DNA from: HRBIN24 sp035574155
GTDB lineage: Bacteria > Chloroflexota > Dehalococcoidia > SM23-28-2 > HRBIN24
Assembly (NCBI GenBank): GCA_035574155.1
Contig: DATLZD010000051.1
Span: 1-5,304 of the forward strand
Reading direction: 5' to 3'
DNA length: 5,304 nucleotides
Under the pieces are notes generated by a model. It worked only from the letters and a program-made list of their open reading frames with translations. It made no database searches and was not told where the DNA came from. The position numbers were made by a program, and so were the translations under genes. Shown here piece by piece: positions 1 to 4,880 of this stretch (within the stretch, counting starts at the first letter, position 1; each line of letters starts with the position of its first letter).

Positions 1-66
1 GGCGCCCTGGCCACGGGCATCTTCGCCACTTCGCTGGTGACCCAGACGGCAGGCTTCCAGGGCGGC
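1..66 (+). repeat. Left arm of a perfect 66-bp inverted repeat inside amt
   Basis: Bases 1-66 are the exact reverse complement of 818-883. Identity stops at 67, which is A here where the partner arm predicts C (base 817 is G). The left limit is not known because the arm reaches the window edge, so the repeat may be longer. Both arms encode Amt residues 340-361 in the same reading phase. Confidence 0.97.
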
Positions 67-267
67 ATCGGCGGGGCGATAGACGGGCGGCCGGAGCAGA
101 TCCTGGCCCAGCTGTCGGGGATCGGCGCCACCTGGGGTTACTCGTTCGTCATGACCTTCGTCATCCTGAAGCTCTTGGACTGGACTCTGGGCATCAGGGT
201 GAGCCCGCGGGAGGAGCTGCTGGGTGTGGACCTGGCCCAGCACGGCGAGCGCGCCTATGCCAGGTGA
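1..267 (+). CDS. amt: Ammonium transporter Amt, C-terminal part (5'-cut by window edge)
   Basis: This frame is open from base 1 and ends at TGA 265-267, giving 88 residues. The first 22 (GALATGIF to TAGFQGG) are identical to Amt residues 340-361 encoded on the opposite strand at 818-883. The next 66 residues are found only here. They hold the last membrane segment (about GYSFVMTFVILKLLDWTLGI) and a typical Amt cytosolic tail with RVS..EE..GVD...HGE.AY. Amt proteins are trimeric inner-membrane ammonium channels, and in the family this tail couples the subunits and touches the PII regulator. glnB follows 3 bp downstream, the classic amt-glnK pairing, so this 3' end sits in its natural context. 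The 5' part is either left of the window or only at 818-1900 on the other strand. The family call is secure; whether an intact copy exists is unknown. Confidence 0.93.
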   Translation, partial: GALATGIFATSLVTQTAGFQGGIGGAIDGRPEQILAQLSGIGATWGYSFVMTFVILKLLDWTLGIRVSPREELLGVDLAQHGERAYAR

Positions 268-270
268 GCC

Positions 271-609
271 ATGAAGAAGGTCGAGGCCATCATCCGGCCA
301 GAGAAGCTGGGCGACGTCAAGGACGCCCTGGACCGCCTGGGCATCATGGGCCTCAACTTCGTAGAGGTCAGGGGACGGGGCCGCCAGCGCGGCCAGACTT
401 ACTGGCGCGGCGCCGCCTCCTATCTGGCCGACACCCTCCCCAAGCTCAAGCTGGAGGTGGTGGTCAGGGACGAAGACGTGGAGCGGGTGGTGGACGCCAT
501 CATCAAGGCCGCCTGGACCGGCGACGTCGGCGACGGCAAGATCTTCGTCCTGCCGGTGGAGGAGGTCAGCCGCGTGCGCACGGGGGAGAGGGGAGAAGAT
601 GCCATTTGA
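271..609 (+). CDS. glnB: Nitrogen regulatory protein PII (GlnB/GlnK family)
   Basis: It encodes 112 residues, the same length as E. coli GlnB, and can be aligned with it without net gaps. PII trimers sense ATP/ADP and 2-oxoglutarate and report nitrogen status to partners, here most likely the adjacent Amt channel, so the role is GlnK-like. Visible landmarks are the start MKKVEAIIRP, Gln39 in GRQRG (effector and Mg-ATP contact), Tyr51 (the uridylylation position in proteobacteria), Lys58, the B-loop TGDVGDGKIFV at 83-93, and Arg101/Arg103 near the C-terminus. The T-loop is unusual: TYWRGAASYLAD replaces the common TELYRGAEYMVD, with the RGA motif one residue early and Tyr51 kept. The ATG lies 3 bp after the amt stop. 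A Shine-Dalgarno-like AGGTGA overlaps that stop (262-267), implying translational coupling. Whether Tyr51 is modified in this organism is unknown. Confidence 0.95.
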   Translation: MKKVEAIIRPEKLGDVKDALDRLGIMGLNFVEVRGRGRQRGQTYWRGAASYLADTLPKLKLEVVVRDEDVERVVDAIIKAAWTGDVGDGKIFVLPVEEVSRVRTGERGEDAI

Positions 610-1900
610 GGTGCGCACCCGCAAGAACCTGGACTGGCACGAAGGCGACGAGTCCTCCCCCCGCTACTTCCTGGAGGTAGACCTGAGCCCGGTTCTCCCC
701 GGCAGCGGGCGGGTGGCCCGCCTGCCAGTGCGCTGGCGGCGCAACCGCGGCCACCCCATCCTCAAGGAGGTCTACTGGGTGGAGGTGGCGGGCATGCGGG
801 TGGAGAAGGGGAACCTGGCCGCCCTGGAAGCCTGCCGTCTGGGTCACCAGCGAAGTGGCGAAGATGCCCGTGGCCAGGGCGCCCCAGGTGCCGCCCATGC
901 CGTGCACCGCCCACACGTCCAGGGAGTCGTCCACGTCCAGCCAGTGCTTAACCCGCGCCGCCCCGTAGCAGATGACCCCCGCCCCGGCGCCGATGATGAG
1001 GGCCGGCAGGATGTTGATGTAGCCGTCGGCGGCGTCCCAGGCCCCCACGAAGCCCGAGGCGGGGGTGATGGCCACCAGCCCCGCCACCGCCCCCGTGGCG
1101 GCGCCGGTGACGCTGGGCACCCCCTGGTAGAGCCAGCTCATGGCCAGCCAGGCCAGGGCAGCGGCGGCCGCCGCCGTGTTGGTCACCACGAAGGCGTTGG
1201 CCGCCGAGGCGCCGGCGGCCACGGCGCTGCCGGCGTTGAAGCCGAACCAGCCGAACCAGAGCAGGGCCGCCCCCAGCACCACGTAGGGGACGTTGTGGGG
1301 CTCCATGGGCATCCGCCCCAGCCCCAATCGCTTGCCGAAGGCCAGGGCCGCCGCCAGCGCCGCGATGCCCGAGTTGATATGGACGACGGTGCCGCCGGCG
1401 AAGTCGTAGGCGCCCAGGCCGCCCAGGGTGCCCAGCCAGCCGTTCTGCGCCCACACCCAGTGGGCCACCGGCGCATAGACCAGCGTCAACCACAGGACGG
1501 TAAAGACCAGAAAGGTGCCGAACCTGGCCCGCTCGGCAAAGGCGCCCGTTATCAGGGCCGGCGTGATGATGGCGAACATCATCTGGAAGGCCATATAGGC
1601 CAGATGGGGCACGGTGGGGGCGTAAGGGGCGGGCGCACTGCCCACGTTGCGCAGGCCGAACCAGGAGAGGTCGCCGATGAAGCCTCCGTGGTCGGGCCCG
1701 AAGGCCAGGGAGTAGCCCCACAGCACCCAGATGACGCTCACCAGGGCGATGATGACGAAGCTCTGCATCATGGTGGCCAGGGCGTTCTTCTCCCGCACCA
1801 GGCCCCCGTAGAAGAAGGCCAGGCCTGGGGTCATGAGCATCACCAGGGCAGCCGAGGCCAGCACCCAGGCCGTATCGCCGCTGTCCACCTGCGCGGGCAT
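566..1900 (-). CDS. amt: Ammonium transporter Amt, N-terminal 361 residues with a foreign tail
   Basis: The open frame encodes 444 residues, but only the first 361 (1900 down to 818) are Amt. The start MPAQVDSGDTAWVLASAALV is typical, with a GGGGGGTGG ribosome binding sequence just upstream. Family landmarks are MTPGLAFFYGGLVR near 23-36, the first pore histidine His174 in GGTVVHINSG, WFGWFGFNAGS near 215-225, NTAAAAAALAW near 241-251, and the second pore histidine His333 in DVWAVHGMGG. The fragment covers most of the 11 membrane segments. After Gly361 the frame crosses the junction and reads 83 residues antisense to the unknown gene (566-817), rich in His, Ala and Pro and unlike Amt. The true last segment and cytosolic tail (66 residues) are on the + strand at 67-267; joined, they give 427 residues, a normal length. 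As arranged the product lacks its last helix and PII-contacting tail, so it is either broken, one state of a switch, or a chimera. Confidence 0.9.
   Translation of the reverse strand: MPAQVDSGDTAWVLASAALVMLMTPGLAFFYGGLVREKNALATMMQSFVIIALVSVIWVLWGYSLAFGPDHGGFIGDLSWFGLRNVGSAPAPYAPTVPHLAYMAFQMMFAIITPALITGAFAERARFGTFLVFTVLWLTLVYAPVAHWVWAQNGWLGTLGGLGAYDFAGGTVVHINSGIAALAAALAFGKRLGLGRMPMEPHNVPYVVLGAALLWFGWFGFNAGSAVAAGASAANAFVVTNTAAAAAALAWLAMSWLYQGVPSVTGAATGAVAGLVAITPASGFVGAWDAADGYINILPALIIGAGAGVICYGAARVKHWLDVDDSLDVWAVHGMGGTWGALATGIFATSLVTQTAGFQGGQVPLLHPHARHLHPVDLLEDGVAAVAPPAHWQAGHPPAAGENRAQVYLQEVAGGGLVAFVPVQVLAGAHLKWHLLPSPPCARG
582..598 (+). promoter_or_regulatory. Ribosome binding region for the unknown gene at 599
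   Basis: This is an unbroken purine run apart from none or few breaks, rich in GGGGAG, immediately before the ATG at 599 and inside the 3' end of glnB. It supports translation starting at 599 by coupling to glnB, and so supports the gene downstream as real at least at its start. Confidence 0.6.
599..817 (+). CDS. Unrecognised protein, N-terminal 73 residues, cut at the fold-back junction
   Basis: I do not recognise this protein. It begins MPFEVRTRKNLDWHEG at ATG 599, overlapping the last 11 bases of glnB, with a purine-rich ribosome binding region just upstream. The 73 codons up to 817 give a soluble-looking, charged sequence with alternating hydrophobic stretches (RYFLEVDLS, VARLPVRW, KEVYWVEVAGMRV) that suggest beta strands. 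There is no signal peptide or membrane segment. From 818 the frame runs antisense through amt and stays open to 2131. That continuation is low-complexity Gly/Arg/His/Gln-rich shadow sequence and should not be read as protein. The native 3' end is therefore missing from the window. Its place after amt and glnB hints at a link to nitrogen regulation or simple co-transcription. It is probably real but truncated. Confidence 0.6.
818..883 (-). repeat. Right arm of the perfect 66-bp inverted repeat inside amt
   Basis: This arm is the reverse complement of 1-66 without mismatch. On the minus strand it encodes Amt residues 340-361 within the long 5' part of amt, so it lies in its natural upstream context. 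The boundary at 818 coincides with the end of codon 361 on the minus strand and of codon 73 of the unknown gene on the + strand. Confidence 0.97.
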
Positions 1901-2057
1901 GGGCCACCCCCCGAGGCAGAAAGGGAAATGATCCCCGCTCTCCTCGCCATACCTGCTAGCAACTGGGCGGGGCTTGAGACAGCTATAGATTGCGCCTGCG
2001 AAAAGGGGCCAATATTACGGGCAGGTTACGGTCTCGTTGCAGGTTTGTTACCGAGGG
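1901..2057 (-). promoter_or_regulatory. Spacer between trxB and amt, possible amt promoter
   Basis: This 157-bp gap is visibly richer in A and T than its surroundings, especially 1980-2055, as expected of a promoter region upstream of amt. A possible -10 element TATAGC (minus strand, 1982-1987) lies 19 bp after a possible -35 TTGGCC (2007-2012). Each matches the sigma-70 consensus at four of six bases, and the spacer is slightly long, so this is weak. Two similar words, GCAGGTTACGG (2021-2031) and GCAGGTTTGTTACCG (2039-2053), form an imperfect direct repeat that could be an operator. No convincing hairpin terminator follows trxB, so read-through from trxA-trxB into amt is possible. No gene is supported here. 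Confidence 0.3.
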
Positions 2058-2984
2058 CTACTCGCGGAAGTGCTCGCTTATGTAGCGGTCGGCGGCGATG
2101 GCTGCCGTGGCCCCGTCGCCGGCGGAGGTGACCACCTGACGGGCAGCGTTCTTCCGCACGTCTCCGGCAGCGAACAGGCCCGGCAGCCCCGTCTCCATCC
2201 ACTCGTTGACCACGATGTGGCCACCGTTGTCCATGGGCACCAGCCCCTTCAGCCAGTCGGTGTTGGGGTGGTGGCCGATGAATATGAACACCGCCTTCAC
2301 CGGCAGGACCGTCTCCTCGCCGGTGACGACGTTGCGCAGGCGCGCTCCTTCCACTGCCTCCTCGCCCAGGATCTCCGTCACCACCGTGTTCCAGATGAAG
2401 TGCATCTTGGGGTTGGCGAAGGCGCGCTCCTGCAGGATCCGGCTGGCTCGCAGCTGATCGCGCCGGTGGATGACATAGACCTTGGCCGCGTAGCGGGCGG
2501 TGAAGAGGCCCTCGTCCATGGCGGCGTCGCCGCCTCCCACTACTGCCACCTCCTCGTCCTTGAAGAAGGCGGCGTCGCAGGTGGCGCAGTAGGAGACGCC
2601 GCGGCCGGTGAGCCGCTCCTCGCCCGGCACGCCAAGGCGGTTGTAGTCGGCTCCGGCGGTGATGATGACGGCCTTGGCGACGAACTCTTCTTCGTCGGTG
2701 CGGACGACCCACTTGCCGTCGGCCTGCTCCAGGCCGGTGGCGGCCACGTAATGGGTCTCCAGGCCGTAACTTTCGGCCTGGCGCAGCATGGCCTGGGCCA
2801 GGTCGAAGCCGCCTATGCTCTCGATGCCGGGGTAGTTCTCGATGGTCTCGGTGAGGGAGATCTGGCCGCCGATGACCCCCTTCTCCAGCAGGGCCGTGCG
2901 GCGGCGGGCGCGGGCCGCATACAGGCCGGCGGCCAGCCCTGCTGGGCCGCCGCCGACGATGACGATGTCATACTCCAGGGCCAT
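2058..2984 (-). CDS. trxB: Thioredoxin reductase (NADPH, FAD)
   Basis: It encodes 308 residues, the usual size of the low-molecular-weight bacterial enzyme, which passes electrons from NADPH through FAD and a redox disulfide to thioredoxin in the cytoplasm. The order of motifs is complete: the FAD-binding GGGPAGLAAGLYAAR at about 11-25, GG..S..E.IENYPG near 39-53, the redox-active CATC (Cys133 and Cys136), the NADPH-binding fold VVGGGDAAMDEG at about 148-159, the phosphate-binding HRRDQLRAS at 173-181, and the second FAD motif FAAGDVR with RQVVTSAGDG near 271-291. The CATC pair inside the NADPH domain is diagnostic for this group. The ATG at 2984 has GAGAGG (2989-2994) four bases upstream. 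Its position 25 bp behind trxA makes the substrate relationship plain. A ferredoxin- or F420-dependent relative is possible, but the intact HRR motif favours NADPH. Confidence 0.96.
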   Translation of the reverse strand: MALEYDIVIVGGGPAGLAAGLYAARARRRTALLEKGVIGGQISLTETIENYPGIESIGGFDLAQAMLRQAESYGLETHYVAATGLEQADGKWVVRTDEEEFVAKAVIITAGADYNRLGVPGEERLTGRGVSYCATCDAAFFKDEEVAVVGGGDAAMDEGLFTARYAAKVYVIHRRDQLRASRILQERAFANPKMHFIWNTVVTEILGEEAVEGARLRNVVTGEETVLPVKAVFIFIGHHPNTDWLKGLVPMDNGGHIVVNEWMETGLPGLFAAGDVRKNAARQVVTSAGDGATAAIAADRYISEHFRE

Positions 2985-3009
2985 GGGGCCTCTCGGCGCC
3001 TCGGGGGCC

Positions 3010-3336
3010 CTAGGCCAGGGCCTTCTCCAGCACCTTCTTCAGCTCGCTCTTGGGGCGGAAGCCGATGACCTGGGCCACCGGCTCGCCTCCCTTGAACACC
3101 AGCAGCGTCGGGATGCTGCGGATGCCGTAGCGCACGGCCGTGTCCACATTGTCGTCGGTGTTGACCTTGACGAACTTGACCTTGCCGTCATACTCCTGGG
3201 CCAGCTCCTCCACGATGGGGGCCACCATGCGACAGGGGCCGCACCAGGGCGCCCAGAAGTCCACCAGCACCGGCAGGTCGGACTTGAGCACCTCCTGCTC
3301 GAACTCGGCGTCGGTCACGTCCTTGGGCTTGGCCAT
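3010..3336 (-). CDS. trxA: Thioredoxin
   Basis: It encodes 108 residues, the standard thioredoxin length. Thioredoxin is a cytoplasmic dithiol carrier that reduces disulfides in target proteins and is recharged by the reductase encoded next door. The active site WCGPC is at 31-35 within VDFWAPWCGPCRM. The buried Asp of VLVDFWAP and the cis-proline loop SIPTLLVFKGGEP around Pro76 are also present. There is no signal peptide. The frame stays open far upstream on the minus strand, opposite holA, but the start at 3336 is firm: it gives the family N-terminus MAKPKDVTDAEFEQEV and has GGAGGAG (3343-3349) six bases before the ATG. It is the first gene of the trxA-trxB pair and is transcribed divergently from holA. 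No unusual residues were seen. Confidence 0.97.
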   Translation of the reverse strand: MAKPKDVTDAEFEQEVLKSDLPVLVDFWAPWCGPCRMVAPIVEELAQEYDGKVKFVKVNTDDNVDTAVRYGIRSIPTLLVFKGGEPVAQVIGFRPKSELKKVLEKALA

Positions 3337-3342
3337 CGCCCG

Positions 3343-3349
3343 CTCCTCC
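3343..3349 (-). promoter_or_regulatory. Strong ribosome binding site of trxA
   Basis: On the minus strand this reads GGAGGAG, six bases before the ATG ending at 3336. It fixes the thioredoxin start and argues against any longer product reading back through the region opposite holA. Confidence 0.85.
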
Positions 3350-3368
3350 CACTCGCTTCTGTCTCTCC

Positions 3369-3399
3369 CACCCCTGGGGGTGCTATCTTTAGGATAGCA
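3369..3399. promoter_or_regulatory. Two adjacent palindromes in the trxA-holA divergent spacer
   Basis: The 78-bp spacer 3337-3414 must hold the start signals for both divergent genes. Two inverted repeats sit side by side: CACCCC-TG-GGGGTG at 3369-3382 (6-bp arms) and TGCTATC-TTTAG-GATAGCA at 3381-3399 (7-bp arms, 5-bp centre). The second ends 15 bp before the holA ATG and lies in the most AT-rich part of the spacer. It contains -10-like words on both strands (TAGGAT on +, TATCCT on -), but no convincing -35 partners. An operator for a dimeric repressor or a short RNA hairpin in a leader are both possible. There is no T-run, so a terminator is unlikely. The palindromes are seen; the function is inferred. 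Confidence 0.45.
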
Positions 3400-3414
3400 T
3401 AGCTGGGTCAGGCC

Positions 3415-4401
3415 ATGCCACTTTACATCTTCTACGGCCAGGACACCTTCTCCCTGCGGGAGGCGGTAGACCAGCTGCGGCAGCGGCTGGATGCCGACGG
3501 CTCCCTCTGGGCCAACACCGTGTCCCTGGACGGGGTCAGGCTGCGGCCCCAGGAGCTGCTGGAGGCCTGCCAGGCCACCCCCTTCCTGGGACCCCACCGC
3601 CTGGTGCTGGTGCGGGGCCTGTTGGGCCGCTTCCAGGGCGAGGGGCGGCGGCGTCCTCAGGCCTTGGGCCCATGGCAGTCCCTGGCCGAGGCCCTGCCCG
3701 GGATGCCCGCCAGCACCCACCTGGTGCTGGTGGAGGAAGGCCCCCTGGACGCCTCCAACCCCCTTCTCTCGCTCCTGCGGCCCCATGCCCAGGTGCAGGA
3801 GTTCAGCCCCATCAGCGGCCAGGAGCTGACCCGCTGGCTGGCCCGTCGCTGTCGGCACCTGGGCCTGCGCCTCAGCGACCGCGCCGCGGCCCTCCTGCTC
3901 CAGCTCCTGGGCAACGACCTGTGGGCGCTGGCCTCGGAGCTGGAGAAGTTGGCCGTCTATGCCAACGGCCAGATGGTGCGGGAGGCAGACGTGCGCCTGC
4001 TGGTGACGCCGGCACGGGAGGCGAGCGTCTTCGACCTAACGGCAGCCGTTTCGGAGGGGCGCCACCGGGAGGCCCTGCGGCTGCTGCGCGAGCTCCTGGC
4101 CCAGGGAGAGGAACCCCTGGTGCTGCTGGCCCTCCTCCACCGCCAGCACCGGAGGCTGCTGCTGGCCCGTTGGCTATCGGAGAGGGGGGCAGGAGAGGGG
4201 GAGGCGGCGCGAGAGCTGGGGCTGCCACCTTGGGCCGCCCGACGGGCCATGGTGCAGGCCCGTCGCCTACCCCTCTCCCGCCTGAGGGCCGCCTATCGTC
4301 GCCTGCTGGAGGCCGATGCGGCCATCAAGCGCGGGAAGATGGCCCCGGAGGTAGCTCTGGAGACGCTGGTCTACGACCTGGCAGCCCTGGGCGCCGGCTA
4401 G
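3415..4401 (+). CDS. holA: DNA polymerase III delta subunit (clamp loader, HolA)
   Basis: It encodes 328 residues, normal for HolA. Delta is the clamp-loader subunit that opens the beta sliding-clamp ring during replication, working with gamma/tau and delta-prime. The start MPLYIFYGQDTFSLREAVDQL matches the family N-terminus, where a degenerate P-loop (YGQD) lacks the Walker A lysine because delta does not hydrolyse ATP. Other landmarks are ATPFLGPHRLVLVRG at about 54-68, THLVLVEE near 101-108, the conserved GNDLWALASELEKLAVYA at 166-183, REASVFDLTAAVSEG at 201-215, and the C-terminal collar-domain ending with AAIKRGKMAPEVALETLVYDLA near 302-323. The ribosome binding site is weak (CAGG two bases before the ATG), so leaderless or poorly initiated translation is possible. 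The stop TAG shares CTAG with the lysC stop on the other strand. There is no sign of frameshift. Confidence 0.93.
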   Translation: MPLYIFYGQDTFSLREAVDQLRQRLDADGSLWANTVSLDGVRLRPQELLEACQATPFLGPHRLVLVRGLLGRFQGEGRRRPQALGPWQSLAEALPGMPASTHLVLVEEGPLDASNPLLSLLRPHAQVQEFSPISGQELTRWLARRCRHLGLRLSDRAAALLLQLLGNDLWALASELEKLAVYANGQMVREADVRLLVTPAREASVFDLTAAVSEGRHREALRLLRELLAQGEEPLVLLALLHRQHRRLLLARWLSERGAGEGEAARELGLPPWAARRAMVQARRLPLSRLRAAYRRLLEADAAIKRGKMAPEVALETLVYDLAALGAG

Positions 4402-4880
4402 CCCTGTTCCAACTCGAAGGCCCGGTGCAACGCACGCACGGCATCAGCCACCCGTGCAGCGTCGATCAGGCAGGTGATGCGGATCTCGCTGGTGGTGATG
4501 AGCTCGATGTTGATGCCTGCCTCGTAGAGGGCGCGGAACATGCGGGCGGCGTAGCCCGGGGCGCTCTGCATACCCGCCCCTACCACGCTCACTTTCGCCA
4601 GGTGGTCGTCGGTCAGGACGGCGCTGGCCCCTACCTCCCGGGCAATGGGCATCACCAGCTCCGCCGCCCGCTTCAGGTCAGCCCGGGAGACGGTGAAGGT
4701 CAGGTCCGTGAGACGTTCGACGCTGGCGTTCTGGACGATGGTGTCCACACTGATGCCGGCCTCGGCCAGGGGGCCGAAGATGGCGGCGGCGATGCCCGGC
4801 CGGTCGGGGACGCCGCGGATGGTGATGCGGCCCACGTCGGCGTCGTGGGCGATGCCCATGACCCGGTTGCGCTGCTCCAT
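4398..4880 (-). CDS. Possible internally started aspartokinase beta subunit (in-frame within lysC)
   Basis: An in-frame ATG at 4880 (MEQRNRVMGIAHDADVG) lies just before the first ACT domain and would yield 160 residues holding only the two ACT domains. It is preceded by the purine-rich stretch AAGGCGGTGAGGAG, which could act as a ribosome binding site although its best match is very close to the ATG. In several aspartokinases (Bacillus subtilis LysC, Corynebacterium glutamicum, Thermus) a beta subunit of similar length and position is made this way and pairs with the full alpha chain. The position and ribosome-site-like sequence are seen; actual use is inferred. Confidence 0.35.
   Translation of the reverse strand: MEQRNRVMGIAHDADVGRITIRGVPDRPGIAAAIFGPLAEAGISVDTIVQNASVERLTDLTFTVSRADLKRAAELVMPIAREVGASAVLTDDHLAKVSVVGAGMQSAPGYAARMFRALYEAGINIELITTSEIRITCLIDAARVADAVRALHRAFELEQG

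Larger units (their letters stand above)
67..817. other. 751-bp segment between the inverted repeats, inverted relative to the amt 5' part
   Basis: This segment holds amt codons 362-427 plus stop, all of glnB, and the first 73 codons of an unrecognised gene, all on the + strand. The amt codons that should precede it lie on the minus strand at 818-1900. Reversing just this segment between the arms at 1-66 and 818-883 would give one intact minus-strand amt, followed by glnB and the unknown gene. The geometry is seen directly. Whether it reflects a real DNA inversion, an inverted duplication, or a chimera made in amplification or assembly cannot be told from this sequence alone. Confidence 0.85.

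Noticed and set aside
37..267. A separate 76-residue protein starting at GTG 37
   Set aside because: Its frame is that of amt and is open from base 1 with Amt residues before GTG 37, so it is the 3' part of a transporter and not an independent gene.
1996..2012. Sigma-54-like site upstream of amt (TGGCCCC, then GC)
   Set aside because: The GG-to-GC distance is one base short of the required spacing and the -12 half (CGCA) is poor. Sigma-54 control is tempting for amt-glnB but not supported.
599..2131. A 510-codon open frame on the + strand
   Set aside because: Only the first 73 codons have gene-like context; after 817 it is antisense to well-conserved amt codons and has shadow composition rich in Gly, Arg, His and Gln.
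1929..2131. Small + strand ORF (MIPALLAIPASNW) in the trxB-amt spacer
   Set aside because: It runs into the region antisense to the trxB 3' end, turns Arg-rich and low-complexity, and has no recognisable motif.
2985..3012. Possible hairpin GGGCC...GGCCC covering the trxB ribosome site
   Set aside because: Arms of only 5 bp with a 15-base loop in very GC-rich DNA are expected by chance; not enough for a regulatory claim.
2037..3068. A long + strand open frame opposite trxB
   Set aside because: It is antisense to a clearly identified thioredoxin reductase; GC-rich codon bias keeps opposite frames open, and no family motif appears.
3337..3858. Upstream extension of the thioredoxin frame to 282 residues
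   Set aside because: The extra part is antisense to holA and shadow-like. A strong ribosome site and the family N-terminus fix the start at 3336.
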